64,000 bases of DNA, taken from contig DASCMO010000068.1 of assembly GCA_036010965.1 (NCBI GenBank), forward strand, positions 1 through 64,000, in the 5' to 3' direction. Both the position numbers and the translations under genes were made by a program. Source of the DNA: GCA-2686265 sp036010965 (lineage in GTDB: Bacteria; Planctomycetota; UBA1135; GCA-002686595). Positions 1-8,503 of the stretch are shown here, one piece after another. Each line of letters begins with the position of its first letter. The first letter of the stretch is position 1. The notes under the pieces are model-generated. The model ran no database searches and was not told the DNA's origin. It saw nothing but the letters and a program-made list of their open reading frames with translations.

Positions 1-7
1 GCGGTCC

Positions 8-1972
8 GTGCACGAATCTGCGTGCCGTGGTAGACAGCAGGCGATGCAGCTGACCCCCATCCTCACGGCCTGCGCGTTCGCGCTCTCACCGGCCGCCGCC
101 TCCCAGCGCCCGCCGAACGTCGTCTTCATCATGTCCGACGAGCTCGCCTACTTCGAGCTGGGGCACATGGGCAACCCGTACATCGAGACACCGCGCATCG
201 ACCGCATGGCGGCCGAGGGGACGCGCTTCACGCACGCCTACGCCGGCTCGCCCGTGTGCGCACCGCTGCGTTGCAACTTGATGACCGGCAAGCACGCGGG
301 CCACGCATCGGTGCGCGCGAACGACGGCGGAACTCCGCTGCGCGAGGGCGAGGTCACGATCGCGAACCTGCTGCAAGGGCGTGGCTATGCGACGGGCGGG
401 TTCGGCAAATGGGGCTGCGGCGGGCGCGATTCGACGGGGGTGCCTGAGGAGCACGGGTTTGACGTGTTCTTCGGGTACTACGACCAGGTACACGCGCATT
501 CGTTCTATCCGCCGTACCTCATTCGCAACAGCGAAGAGGTCGCGCTCGCGGGCAACGTCGGCGGGCGTTCGGGCGAGACCTACTCGCACTACGCGATCAT
601 GGACGCGGGGCTCGACTTCATTCGCGCCCACAAGGACGAGCCGTTCTTCTGCTACCTCCCGATCACTCCGCCGCACGGGATGTACGACATCCCCGCCAAC
701 GATCCCGCCTGGGGCCTGTACGCCGACGCCGCGTGGATGCAAGACGTGTCCGCGGACGTGCGCAGCTATGCGGCGATGGTCAGCATGGTCGATCGCAACG
801 TCGGTCAGGTGCTTGACCTGCTGGCCGAGCTCGAGCTCGAGGACGACACGCTGGTCGTGTTCTGCGGCGACAACGGCGGTCAGGATCGGTTCCGCTCGAA
901 CGCGCATCCGCGAGGTTTCTACGGGCCCAATGTCGACCCGCGCAGCGGCGTCGAGTTTCGCGGCGGCAAGGGCAACCTGTACGAGGGTGGGCTGCGCATT
1001 CCGTTCGTCGCGCGCTGGCCGGGGCGCGTCCCCGCTGGGCAGGTGAACGAGCACGTCTTTTACCAGCCCGACGTGCTGCCCACCTTGGCGGCGCTGTGCG
1101 GTGCGGAGACGCCGACCGACGTCGACGGGCTGTCGTTCCTTCCGTCGCTGTTGCAACAAGGGGAGCAGGCGACTCACGACTTCCTCTACTGGGAGTACGG
1201 CGGCCAGCTCGCCGTGCGGATGGGGGACTGGAAGGGCATCCTGCACCGCAAGGGTCGCGGCGACTGGCACGAGGTCCTGGCCAGCAAGACGCCTCGCTGG
1301 GAGCTCTACGATGTCGGGCGGGACGTGAGTGAAGCGCACGACCTGGCCGCGGGGCACCCGGACGTGATCGCGCGCTTGGCGTCCGTGGCCGCGCGCGAGT
1401 TCGTCTCTGCGCAACCGGGCAGCTATACCGATCCGGCACGCAAGCGGCACCAGCGCGACCGCCGGGCCAAGTGGGGCACGGCCGCGAACCGGCCGCAGCC
1501 ACGCAAGCCGGGCAAGGTGCACGCGATCGAAGAGTCGGGCCTCTTGAGCGGCCTGAAGGTGCTTGAGTTCAGCAGCGAGAACGCCGTATCCGGCAAGCTG
1601 GCCGCCAACGCGTGCGACGGCGACCCGCTCACCGTCTGGCATTCGGTTTTCTCCGAGCGGCTCGCCAAACACCCGCACGAGCTCCTCATCGACTTCGGGA
1701 CAGAAGCCAACGTGACCGGGTTTCGCTACCTCGCGCGCCAGGACCAGGGCTGGAACGGAGCGTTCGCCGAGACCGAGTTCTTCCTTGCCCTGACGCGCGA
1801 TGGCTTCGACGCGGAACCCGCCGCGCGCGCCACGTTCGGCAAGTTTCGCAAGGCGCAGGCGGCCGAGCTCGAAACACCCGTCCGCGCGCGATATCTAAAG
1901 GTGCGCGTGCTGTCGGAGGTCAACGGGGGCGCCTGGGCGTCCGCCGCCGAGCTCGCGGTCGTCGGGTCCTAG
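8..1972 (+). CDS. Secreted sulfatase with C-terminal discoidin-like domain
   Basis: Type I sulfatase, expected to hydrolyse sulfate esters (probably of polysaccharides) outside the cytoplasm. The active-site signature C-A-P-L-R starts at residue 84; its Cys would become formylglycine. Metal-site residues are visible at IMSDE (41-45) and in a later GDNGG motif. A hydrophobic segment ending ALSPAAASQ is a signal peptide. The more natural start is the ATG at base 44, because the first 12 residues are polar and precede the signal sequence. Residues about 515-654 resemble an F5/8 type C (discoidin) carbohydrate-binding fold (DGDPLTVWHS, LLIDFGTEANVTGFRY). The order sulfatase-discoidin is common in Planctomycetota. 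The true substrate cannot be read from the sequence. Confidence 0.92.
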   Translation: MHESACRGRQQAMQLTPILTACAFALSPAAASQRPPNVVFIMSDELAYFELGHMGNPYIETPRIDRMAAEGTRFTHAYAGSPVCAPLRCNLMTGKHAGHASVRANDGGTPLREGEVTIANLLQGRGYATGGFGKWGCGGRDSTGVPEEHGFDVFFGYYDQVHAHSFYPPYLIRNSEEVALAGNVGGRSGETYSHYAIMDAGLDFIRAHKDEPFFCYLPITPPHGMYDIPANDPAWGLYADAAWMQDVSADVRSYAAMVSMVDRNVGQVLDLLAELELEDDTLVVFCGDNGGQDRFRSNAHPRGFYGPNVDPRSGVEFRGGKGNLYEGGLRIPFVARWPGRVPAGQVNEHVFYQPDVLPTLAALCGAETPTDVDGLSFLPSLLQQGEQATHDFLYWEYGGQLAVRMGDWKGILHRKGRGDWHEVLASKTPRWELYDVGRDVSEAHDLAAGHPDVIARLASVAAREFVSAQPGSYTDPARKRHQRDRRAKWGTAANRPQPRKPGKVHAIEESGLLSGLKVLEFSSENAVSGKLAANACDGDPLTVWHSVFSERLAKHPHELLIDFGTEANVTGFRYLARQDQGWNGAFAETEFFLALTRDGFDAEPAARATFGKFRKAQAAELETPVRARYLKVRVLSEVNGGAWASAAELAVVGS

Positions 1973-2058
1973 GACCTTCGGCGAGTCGGATTCCGGTCTT
2001 TCGCCACTCTCGACTCTTCCCTATCCTGCCTCCCTTCCAACCCCCTAAGGAGAACTCC

Positions 2059-2337
2059 ATGACATCAGCCAGCGCGCGCCACATTCTCGTCTCGACCGAA
2101 CAAGAGTGCCTTGACATCAAGGCCAAGATCGACGCGGGGAGCTCGTTCGAGAGCCTCGCGATGGAGCACTCGACCTGTCCTTCGGGGCAGCAGGGCGGGT
2201 CGCTCGGCGAGTTCGGTCCGGGGCAGATGGTCAAGGAGTTCGATACCGTCGTCTTCAACGAAGAGGTCGGCAAGGTGCACGGCCCCGTAAAGACGCAGTT
2301 CGGATACCACCTGCTCGAGATCACGAGCCGTTCGTAG
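2059..2337 (+). CDS. ppiC: Parvulin-type peptidyl-prolyl isomerase
   Basis: A 92-residue single-domain PpiC-type prolyl cis-trans isomerase, nearly the length of E. coli PpiC. It begins with the family pattern ARHILV and carries FESLAMEHSTCPS, GGSLGEFGPGQMV and a C-terminal FGYHLLEI, all typical of parvulins. There is no signal peptide, so it should act in the cytoplasm on prolyl bonds during folding. The start is fixed by a good SD (TAAGGAGA) eight bases upstream. It lies 86 bases after the sulfatase and may have its own promoter. Confidence 0.93.
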   Translation: MTSASARHILVSTEQECLDIKAKIDAGSSFESLAMEHSTCPSGQQGGSLGEFGPGQMVKEFDTVVFNEEVGKVHGPVKTQFGYHLLEITSRS

Positions 2338-2409
2338 GCGCGCGGCTTCGGCGCGCACCCTGGCGGCGGACGACGCGGCGTCCCGTTCGTGTAGAGCGAG
2401 GGATCGAAC

Positions 2410-2544
2410 GTGCGCTGGCAGCAGGAAGTCCCCGGCTTCGGCTCTTGGACCGGGGCGAAATTCGAGGTGTTGCAGCTCAACGAGCTCGACGCCTGCATCG
2501 ATGCTTCCCCGGTGATCGTCGGAAAGACGTTGAACCTGCGGGGT
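2410..2544 (+). pseudogene. Remnant of a PQQ-like beta-propeller protein (C-terminal end)
   Basis: The + frame reads KFEVLQLNELDACIDASP followed by VIVGKTLNLRGRR. This resembles the last propeller blade of PQQ-binding-like repeat proteins, which often end in 'N-E-L-D-(D/E)-x-(I/F)-D-A-S-P-V-I-V-G-(D/K)-x-L-Y-L-R-G'. The usual ending (…HLYCI) does not follow; the frame runs on into low-complexity sequence and into the 3' end of the cvpA gene on the other strand. No upstream propeller sequence is left. I read it as a decayed gene tail; chance similarity is possible because the matching stretch is only about 30 residues. Confidence 0.4.
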
Positions 2545-2593
2545 CGCCGGCGCCGTGGGCAGCTTGATCCCGGGGCGTCTGGAAGCTGCGCGG

Positions 2594-3223
2594 CTAGCGG
2601 TCTGTATCGCCGGGAGCCGGGGGGGCGCTGGGCGCCAACTCGTTCCGTGCAGCACCGTCACCGGCGAGCCAGTCGCGAATGCCCAGGCGGTCCAGGGAGG
2701 CCCCGTCCAGAAGCACCGGTAGGTTAGTCGAGACGGACTGGGCCAGGCTTTCGCTCCAGGTGCCTCGCAGGCTCTCGGCCGTCAGTGGTTGCGGTCCCAG
2801 GTAGCAGAACCCGATCAGGATCGCCGCGTGCAGCAAGAGGCCCGTCACAAGTCCCGCCACGGCGCCGCCGAAGCGGTCCACCAGGCCGAGCTTCATGGCC
2901 TCGATGCTGCGCATGCCAAGGATCCCCAGGAGGCTCGCCAGGAGCAGCCCGACGATGAAGACCGCGATCCAGACCAGGCCCTGGGAGACGTGCGCCTCGA
3001 GGCCGCTGGCCTCCTGGAAGGTCCCGCCCCAGCGTGGCGCGAGCAGGCGCGCCAGGGCCACGGCAGCTGCCAGGCCCACGAGGCGGATGACCTGCCACCA
3101 CAGCCCGCGGACGGTGCCGAGGATGATGAACACCAGGCACAGGACCAGCCCGATCAGGTCCAACCAGTGCATTTCCAGCAGGGCGGCCGTGAATTCCTTG
3201 AAGGGGTTGGTCTCGATGTTCAT
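2594..3223 (-). CDS. cvpA: CvpA family inner-membrane protein
   Basis: A 209-residue membrane protein with four hydrophobic segments in the first ~150 residues (WLDLIGLVLCLVFIILG; IRLVGLAAAVALARLL; GLVWIAVFIVGLLLASLLG; VAGLVTGLLLHAAILIGF), as in CvpA (colicin V production) proteins. The conserved loop MKLGLVDRFGGAVAG matches the family's 'D-R-x-x-G' element. The role of CvpA is poorly defined; it has been linked to envelope homeostasis. The start at MNIETNPF was preferred to a much longer frame whose first 94 residues are low-complexity and would overlap the divergent gene's upstream region. The C-terminal ~50 residues are polar and proline-rich. Confidence 0.85.
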   Translation of the reverse strand: MNIETNPFKEFTAALLEMHWLDLIGLVLCLVFIILGTVRGLWWQVIRLVGLAAAVALARLLAPRWGGTFQEASGLEAHVSQGLVWIAVFIVGLLLASLLGILGMRSIEAMKLGLVDRFGGAVAGLVTGLLLHAAILIGFCYLGPQPLTAESLRGTWSESLAQSVSTNLPVLLDGASLDRLGIRDWLAGDGAARNELAPSAPPAPGDTDR

Positions 3224-3377
3224 GACGTATTGCTGGGTCAGGGAAAGCGCTGCGTGGCTCCGGCGCGATCGCTCCGGGCTCCCCGTGAGGCCACCGGTGG
3301 AGTCGCACCGGCGCGTGAGGGTACAATCAGGGGCTGACCCGGAACGAACCGGAACCCCACGACCCTGTCTATCGGCA

Positions 3378-5039
3378 ATGATCCTCGACGCGGACACACT
3401 GGAACGGGGCTTGTGCCTCTTCGATACCCTGATTGGCGAGGAGCAGGTGCAGGCCCGGGCCCTTGAAGCCTCCTGGGAGAGCTTCCCGGGCCTCTCAAGG
3501 GACACTCACGGGCGGCCTGAGAGCGAGGCACAGAGCCGACGACGACACCTGGAGTGGTACCTCTTTGAGAACGGTGGAGCCGATGCCATTTTGGCGACCT
3601 GGCGTGAGCGTGCCGACACTGAACTCAGGCCGCACGCCGCCGCCTACATGGAGTCTGAAGTGGGGCTGTTCCTGGTAAAATCGGTCGAGGTTGATGGTGC
3701 AACGGTCCTGGAGGAGGTCGCCGGCCTGGGTTCCTTCTTCCTGGAGACGGCCGGCACCCGGGTAACGGTGGCCCCCGGAGATCTGATCGTAGGGCGCCTT
3801 TTTCCGGTCGGTGAGGGGCGACACCGCAGCTCCCCGGTAGCGGGGGTCTTTCGTAGTGAGTTCCTGCTGGAGGCGATCAGGGCAGATCTGGATCGCATGC
3901 GGGAGGAGCGCGCGCAGACCATCCTGCGAATCTCCCAGGCCGAGCTCGAGACCATGTTCTGGGGCCGGGGCGCTGTCCCCGAAGGCGGTGGGGGAGCCGC
4001 TACCGGAAAGGATGCGGAGGTGGCGGCGCAGCGTTGTCTGGAACTGGGCGGCCTGGAACCCCAGGACGCCCGGGAACTCGTGGGTCTCTTCCGTGCGCTG
4101 CCCTACGATCCCGAAAGACTGACTCCCGGCGTGGACGACCCACTGGCTGCTGCGCTCGAACGCCTGGCCTTCGAGACCGATGTCGACCTCAATCGTGCGC
4201 GGGTACTCCTTCTGGAGGTCTGGACCCAGTCCGCTACCACGACCGACACGACCGCCGACGAGCCGGGCTCTAGCACGGATCCGGGCGGGGATCCGGCGCG
4301 GGCTCTGGAAGCCTTCGATCAGGCACGGCGCACCGGAGTCGACGTGCAGTCGTCCATCACGGCCCTCGAACACCATCTGGGCTTGGGCGAAGATGACGAC
4401 GAGGACGAAGTCGAGCACGAAGCCCCTGACTTCCCGGGAGTCGTGGCCGCCATGGTCGAGGAGTTCCTGTGGGACATCGCCCGAGAGGATGGACAGGAGG
4501 CATCCCTGGCTCTCGAACCCGTCCGTATGCTGGGCGAGTTCGCCGGCCATGTGGGTGTCTTCGAAAATCTTGGCGCGCGCGATCTACTGACCTTCTGCGC
4601 CTTCTGGTCCATCGAGCGCGGGGGGATCGCCTCCGCGTCCAAGGCACGGGCACTGTTGACGGGCGTCGGTCGCTTCTGCGCCTGGGCCGAGGCCCATCAC
4701 GACCTGCCTCTGGTCGAGGCATTTGGCGCCGATCTCGAAAAGCTTTGTGACAGCTTGCCGCGGGCCGCCGCCGCCAACGGCGCCCTGGGCGCGGCCAGCG
4801 AGGGCACTGGCGAGGTCTGGGAAGTGGTCGAACTGACGGGCAGCAAGGCGCGCATCGCATCCGGTGGCGGATCGACCCGAGAGGTCTGCCTGCCTACGGC
4901 CGTGGAGACACACCTGCGCTCCGGTGATGTCCTGCGAGCCGAGGTGGACGAGGTCGGTGCCGTTCGGCTCTTCCGCTGCTATCCGCCCCAGGCCCGAGCC
5001 CTGCTATGCACGGGCGGGGATGGCGCAGAGCGTAACTGA
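3378..5039 (+). CDS. Large hypothetical protein, 553 aa
   Basis: I do not recognise this protein. It starts at ATG in MILDADTLERGLCLFDTL; the frame extends upstream but that part lies over the divergent cvpA gene. It is soluble, rich in acidic residues, with no signal peptide or membrane segment. Visible features: an N-terminal segment RRRHLEWYLFENGG; a mid-protein acidic stretch GEDDDEDEVEHEAPDF that may be a linker; a helical C-terminal half; and a final small beta-rich part (VWEVVELTGSKARIASGGG, LRSGDVLRAEVDEVGAVRLF). It is divergent from cvpA with a 154-base gap. A cytoplasmic lineage-specific role is possible; no function is assigned. Confidence 0.75.
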   Translation: MILDADTLERGLCLFDTLIGEEQVQARALEASWESFPGLSRDTHGRPESEAQSRRRHLEWYLFENGGADAILATWRERADTELRPHAAAYMESEVGLFLVKSVEVDGATVLEEVAGLGSFFLETAGTRVTVAPGDLIVGRLFPVGEGRHRSSPVAGVFRSEFLLEAIRADLDRMREERAQTILRISQAELETMFWGRGAVPEGGGGAATGKDAEVAAQRCLELGGLEPQDARELVGLFRALPYDPERLTPGVDDPLAAALERLAFETDVDLNRARVLLLEVWTQSATTTDTTADEPGSSTDPGGDPARALEAFDQARRTGVDVQSSITALEHHLGLGEDDDEDEVEHEAPDFPGVVAAMVEEFLWDIAREDGQEASLALEPVRMLGEFAGHVGVFENLGARDLLTFCAFWSIERGGIASASKARALLTGVGRFCAWAEAHHDLPLVEAFGADLEKLCDSLPRAAAANGALGAASEGTGEVWEVVELTGSKARIASGGGSTREVCLPTAVETHLRSGDVLRAEVDEVGAVRLFRCYPPQARALLCTGGDGAERN

Positions 5040-5118
5040 GTCGAACCCTGGTCCCGGGATATCATCGGGAGCTCAGCCAGCCGTACGGAGGGCTGGGGTA
5101 GGGCTCGTTACGGCGTCT

Positions 5119-5130
5119 GATAATATACGT
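5119..5130 (+). promoter_or_regulatory. AT-rich promoter-like patch
   Basis: GATAATATACGT is a marked AT-rich island in a GC-rich gap, with a GATAAT/TAATAT -10-like hexamer. It lies about 125 bases upstream of the small collagen-tailed gene. No convincing -35 is visible, so this is only a candidate. Confidence 0.25.
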
Positions 5131-5252
5131 TATGTTGCACCCCTGAGATGCGTTCCAGCAAACGAGGTCGCCCTTGCGCCCGCATTCGCACTCCTTTGCC
5201 CCTTATGGGAAGAGCCCAGGCCAGGGTGGAAGGCTAGGATCGCAGCAACGCA

Positions 5253-5498
5253 ATGCCCTCCAAGTACTGCTTCAAGGATTCCAATCGTGTGTGCGACCTC
5301 ACCTGTAAGGCCGCCTTTGAAGTGGATGACCCGGTCGACAACGTCGACTGCTACTTCATCTGGCTCGCCTACCACTTCGGCGAGGGCTTCTACGAGATCA
5401 AGCGCACGCTGGAGAACAGCGCTGGTCCCGGTGGTCCAGGAGGCCCCGGTCCTCCAGGGGCCAGTCCGAAAGGCCCAAAGGGCTTTCCGAACAACTGA
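5253..5498 (+). CDS. Small Cys-rich protein with collagen-like tail
   Basis: An 81-residue protein not assigned to a family. The N-terminal two thirds has four cysteines (residues 6, 14, 18, 33) in a compact acidic/aromatic segment (DDPVDNVDCYFIWLAYHFGEGFYEI). It then switches to a collagen-like tail, GPGGPGGPGPPG, followed by basic SPKGPKGFPNN. No signal peptide is seen. A hairpin plus T-run terminator follows about 110 bases downstream, and an AT-rich promoter-like patch lies upstream, which supports a free-standing gene. The SD is weak (AAGGCTAGG). A short Zn- or metal-binding cytoplasmic protein is one possibility. Confidence 0.6.
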   Translation: MPSKYCFKDSNRVCDLTCKAAFEVDDPVDNVDCYFIWLAYHFGEGFYEIKRTLENSAGPGGPGGPGPPGASPKGPKGFPNN

Positions 5499-5605
5499 AC
5501 CGCGGGGCTCGTGAGCTCGACAGCATCGGTGAAGCCAGGCCCGCCGTCCGGTAGTCCCCGGGGCTGAGGATCCGGTTCACTCCCTGCCCCGTCGACCGCC
5601 ACCTC

Positions 5606-5622
5606 ACCCGCAGGCGGGTTTT
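5606..5622 (+). terminator. Intrinsic terminator after the collagen-tailed gene
   Basis: ACCCG-CAGG-CGGGT hairpin followed at once by TTTT. The tight GC stem and T-run fit a Rho-independent terminator for the + strand gene ending at 5498. Confidence 0.6.
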
Positions 5623-5696
5623 GCTGAGGGTGTTCTTCCTCCTCCAGCCTCGACCTTGCCTGGCGCCAAAAAGTCCCCTCTCCCGATACTGGTCCC

Positions 5697-5715
5697 TGTA
5701 GGGGTTCGCCCTACA
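5697..5715. promoter_or_regulatory. Perfect 7-bp hairpin upstream of sdhC
   Basis: TGTAGGG-GTTCG-CCCTACA, a perfect inverted repeat 117 bases before the sdhC start. No T-run follows. It could be an RNA leader hairpin or a dispersed repeat unit; its role is not known. Confidence 0.5.
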
Positions 5716-5831
5716 ATCACGCCCCTCGCGAGCGGTGCACGACCCAGTTTCAGGCGTCCTTGCGCCAGGTTCGCCCTCCACCGCTAGTCCTGGGACTCCT
5801 CCCAGGTGCACCTGCCAACCAGCACCAGCCG

Positions 5832-6671
5832 ATGCCCTCCTCCACCGCCGCAGTCGCCCCCCGACAGGGGCTGGGTGCCACATTGCGTAGGGACCGTTGG
5901 TGGATCGAACCACTCTGGACAGGTCTCGGGTTTCTCACCTTCGTCCTCTACTCCTCTTGGGCGGCCTTCCAAGGGGAGCACTACTACGCCGAGACGTACC
6001 TCTCACCGTTCTACTCTCCGCTGCTCTTCGTGGACAGCGATGCGGCCGGTGCCGCCCCCCTGCTGCACGCATGGTTCGGGGCCTGGCCACAATCACTCGG
6101 GTCGATCTGGCCCTCATGGGTGCCCAACTCCCCCGCCCTCTTGATTCTGGCCGCCCCCCTCTCCTTCCGAGCGACCTGCTACTACTACCGCAAGTTCTAC
6201 TACCGGGCGTACTTCCTGTCCCCGCCGGGGTGTGCGGTCGGTGGGGCCCGTCAGGGGAAGTACCGCGGCGAGACGCGCCTGTTCCTGCTCCAGAACATCC
6301 ACCGCTACACGCTGTACATAGCGCTCTTCTACATCGTCATCCTCTACTACGACGCCTACCAGGCCTTCTTTGATTCCCAGGGCACCCCCGGTATCGGAGT
6401 GGGCAGCGTCATCCTGCTCGTCAACCCGACCCTCCTGGCCTGCTACGCTCTCGGCTGCCACTCCTTTCGACACCTGATCGGTGGCAAGCTCGATTGCTTC
6501 TCCTGCGATGCCCTGTCGGACACACGCAAGAGCGTCTGGGACAAGGTGACGGTGATGAACGGCCGCCACATGATGTGGGCCTGGTTCAGCCTCGTTTGGG
6601 TCGGGTTCACGGACCTCTACGTTCGGCTGGTGTCCATGGGCATCTGGACCGACTGGAATACCTGGTCGTGA
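5832..6671 (+). CDS. sdhC: Succinate dehydrogenase membrane anchor (5-TM type)
   Basis: A 279-residue integral membrane protein encoded directly before the SDH flavoprotein. Five hydrophobic segments are visible (around WTGLGFLTFVLYSSWAAF; SPALLILAAPLSF; TLYIALFYIVILYY; VGSVILLVNPTLLACYAL; MMWAWFSLVWVGFTDLYV). Histidines that could bind haem or quinone sit in QNIHRYT, GCHSFRHLIGG and NGRHMMW. Gene order and size match the single-anchor SDH of actinobacterial Sdh1-type clusters rather than the SdhC/SdhD pair of enterics; that comparison is from general knowledge. The start at MPSSTAAVAP gives a cytoplasmic N-terminus. Its TGA overlaps the GTG start of sdhA, so the subunits are co-translated. 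Confidence 0.85.
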   Translation: MPSSTAAVAPRQGLGATLRRDRWWIEPLWTGLGFLTFVLYSSWAAFQGEHYYAETYLSPFYSPLLFVDSDAAGAAPLLHAWFGAWPQSLGSIWPSWVPNSPALLILAAPLSFRATCYYYRKFYYRAYFLSPPGCAVGGARQGKYRGETRLFLLQNIHRYTLYIALFYIVILYYDAYQAFFDSQGTPGIGVGSVILLVNPTLLACYALGCHSFRHLIGGKLDCFSCDALSDTRKSVWDKVTVMNGRHMMWAWFSLVWVGFTDLYVRLVSMGIWTDWNTWS

Positions 6672-8503
6672 GTTCCCTGGCCGAGATCCAGACCATCGAC
6701 CACGACGTGGTCGTCATCGGTGCCGGCGGTGCTGGCCTGCGAGCCGCTATCGAGTGCTCTGGGAAGGGACTGTCGACCGGTCTGGTTTGCAAGTCGCTCC
6801 TGGGAAAGGCCCACACAGTGATGGCTGAGGGGGGGTGCGCAGCGGCCCTGGGCAACTCCGATCCGAGGGACAACTGGAAAGTCCACTTTCGCGACACCAT
6901 GCGCGGCGGGAAGTTCCTGAACCAGTGGCGCATGGCCGAGTTACACGCCAGGAACGCCCCCCAGGAAGTCCGATTGCTGGAGGAATGGGGCGCGGTATTC
7001 GATCGCAATCAGGAAGGCCTTATAGGCCAACGCAACTTCGGGGGGCACCGCTTCCCGCGCCTGGCTCACGTGGGGGACCGCACGGGCCTCGAGATGATCC
7101 GCACCCTCCAGGATCACGGGATCCACCAGGGGATCGAGGTCTACATGGAGTGCACCGCCCTGGAGTTGATCCGGGTGGACGGAAGCATCTGCGGAGTCCT
7201 GGCGTACTGGCGCGAGACCGGCCGATTCGTCCTGTTTCGCACGAAGGCGGTCATCCTTGCGACCGGCGGCGGCGGAAAGGCGTGGCGCATCACCTCCAAC
7301 TCCTGGGAGTACACCGGAGACGGGTTCTCCCTGGCCTACGACGCTGGTGCCGAACTCGTGAACATGGAATTCACCCAGTTCCATCCCACCGGGATGGTCT
7401 GGCCGCCCTCGGTCCGGGGCATCCTGGTCACCGAGGGTGTGCGCGGCGATGGCGGGATCCTGACCAACAGCAAGGGCGAGCGCTTCATGTTCCGCTACAT
7501 CCCGGAGCGTTTCGCAGCCGAGACCGCCGACACGGAAGAGGAAGCCGAGCGCTGGCTCGACGGCGACAAACAGGCCCGGCGACCCCCGGAGCTCCTCACC
7601 CGTGACGTGGTCGCCCGAGCCATCACCCAGGAAGTGAAGGAAGGTCGCGGTTCGCCGCACGGCGGGGTGTTCCTCGACATCGCCAGCAGGCGACCGGCCG
7701 ATTACATCCGGCGAAAACTGCCGTCGATGTACCACCAGTTCAAGGAACTGGCCGAGGTGGACATCACCACGGACCCCATGGAAGTAGGCCCGACCCTGCA
7801 CTATTTCATGGGCGGTATCCGAGTCGACTCCGACACACAGCAGACCTGCGTTCCGGGACTCTTCGCCTGTGGAGAGTGCTCCGGAGGAATGCATGGCGCG
7901 AACCGACTGGGCGGCAATTCACTCTCGGATCTGCTGGTGTTCGGCGCTCTGGCCGGTCAAGGGGCCTTCGAGTACATCAGCGCAATCGGCGATCATCCCC
8001 ACCCACCAGAGACAATCGTGACCGCTGCCATCCGGCGAGCCACAGGCATCCTCAACAGGGAGGAGGGAGCAAACCCGTATCTGGTACACGAAGAGCTGCA
8101 GACGATCATGAACGACGGCGTCAACATCGTTCGGGACAGCGAGGGGCTTGCCCTCGCCATCTCTCAGTTGGAGACGCTGAAAGCGGACGTCGAGGGTGTG
8201 CGAGCGTCGGGCTCCTCCCAGTACAACCCCGGCTGGCATGAGGCCCTGTCCCTGCACTCTCTGATGATCACGGCCGAAGCCGTAACCCGTGCGGCCCTCA
8301 TGCGCGAGGAGAGCCGCGGAGCCCATACCCGAACAGACTTCCCCGGGGAACAGGAAGCCTGGCAGAAGGTTCACGTCGTGACGAAGCGCGGCGAGGACGG
8401 CCGCATGCACGTTCGACAGGAGAACGCTCCCGAACCGCCGGCCGAACTACTCAGCATCGCCACGGCCACCCTGGAAGAACTCGAAGGAGAGGCCAGTGCC
8501 TGA
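6668..8503 (+). CDS. sdhA: Succinate dehydrogenase flavoprotein subunit
   Basis: The 611-residue catalytic subunit, oxidising succinate to fumarate with FAD. Seen in the sequence: the N-terminal dinucleotide motif VIGAGGAGLRAA; KAHTVMAEGG, where the His is the usual covalent FAD attachment site; TQFHPTGM and EGVRGDGGIL in the active-site region; HYFMGGIRVD; and the C-terminal flavin motif CGECSGGMHGANRLGG. The start is GTG within the GTGA that also ends sdhC; a longer upstream frame would cover the end of sdhC and has non-SDH composition. It overlaps sdhB by 8 bases. Together the three genes encode complex II. Confidence 0.97.
   Translation: MSSLAEIQTIDHDVVVIGAGGAGLRAAIECSGKGLSTGLVCKSLLGKAHTVMAEGGCAAALGNSDPRDNWKVHFRDTMRGGKFLNQWRMAELHARNAPQEVRLLEEWGAVFDRNQEGLIGQRNFGGHRFPRLAHVGDRTGLEMIRTLQDHGIHQGIEVYMECTALELIRVDGSICGVLAYWRETGRFVLFRTKAVILATGGGGKAWRITSNSWEYTGDGFSLAYDAGAELVNMEFTQFHPTGMVWPPSVRGILVTEGVRGDGGILTNSKGERFMFRYIPERFAAETADTEEEAERWLDGDKQARRPPELLTRDVVARAITQEVKEGRGSPHGGVFLDIASRRPADYIRRKLPSMYHQFKELAEVDITTDPMEVGPTLHYFMGGIRVDSDTQQTCVPGLFACGECSGGMHGANRLGGNSLSDLLVFGALAGQGAFEYISAIGDHPHPPETIVTAAIRRATGILNREEGANPYLVHEELQTIMNDGVNIVRDSEGLALAISQLETLKADVEGVRASGSSQYNPGWHEALSLHSLMITAEAVTRAALMREESRGAHTRTDFPGEQEAWQKVHVVTKRGEDGRMHVRQENAPEPPAELLSIATATLEELEGEASA

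Larger units (their letters stand above)
5499..5831. other. Gene-free gap before the sdh genes
   Basis: No credible gene in 333 bases. It holds an intrinsic terminator (5606-5622) and a perfect hairpin (5697-5715). The frames open here on the minus strand have arginine/glycine-rich, shadow-like composition. Confidence 0.6.

Noticed and set aside
86..1678. A 530-residue minus-strand frame opposite the sulfatase
   Set aside because: Histidine/valine/arginine-rich shadow composition with no motif; the + strand has a full sulfatase.
2895..3377. N-terminal extension of the 553-residue protein
   Set aside because: It would lie over the cvpA coding region and is low-complexity; ATG at 3378 fits better.
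6941..7894. A 317-residue minus-strand frame inside sdhA
   Set aside because: Exactly antisense to sdhA with no recognisable domain; a product of GC-rich third codon positions.
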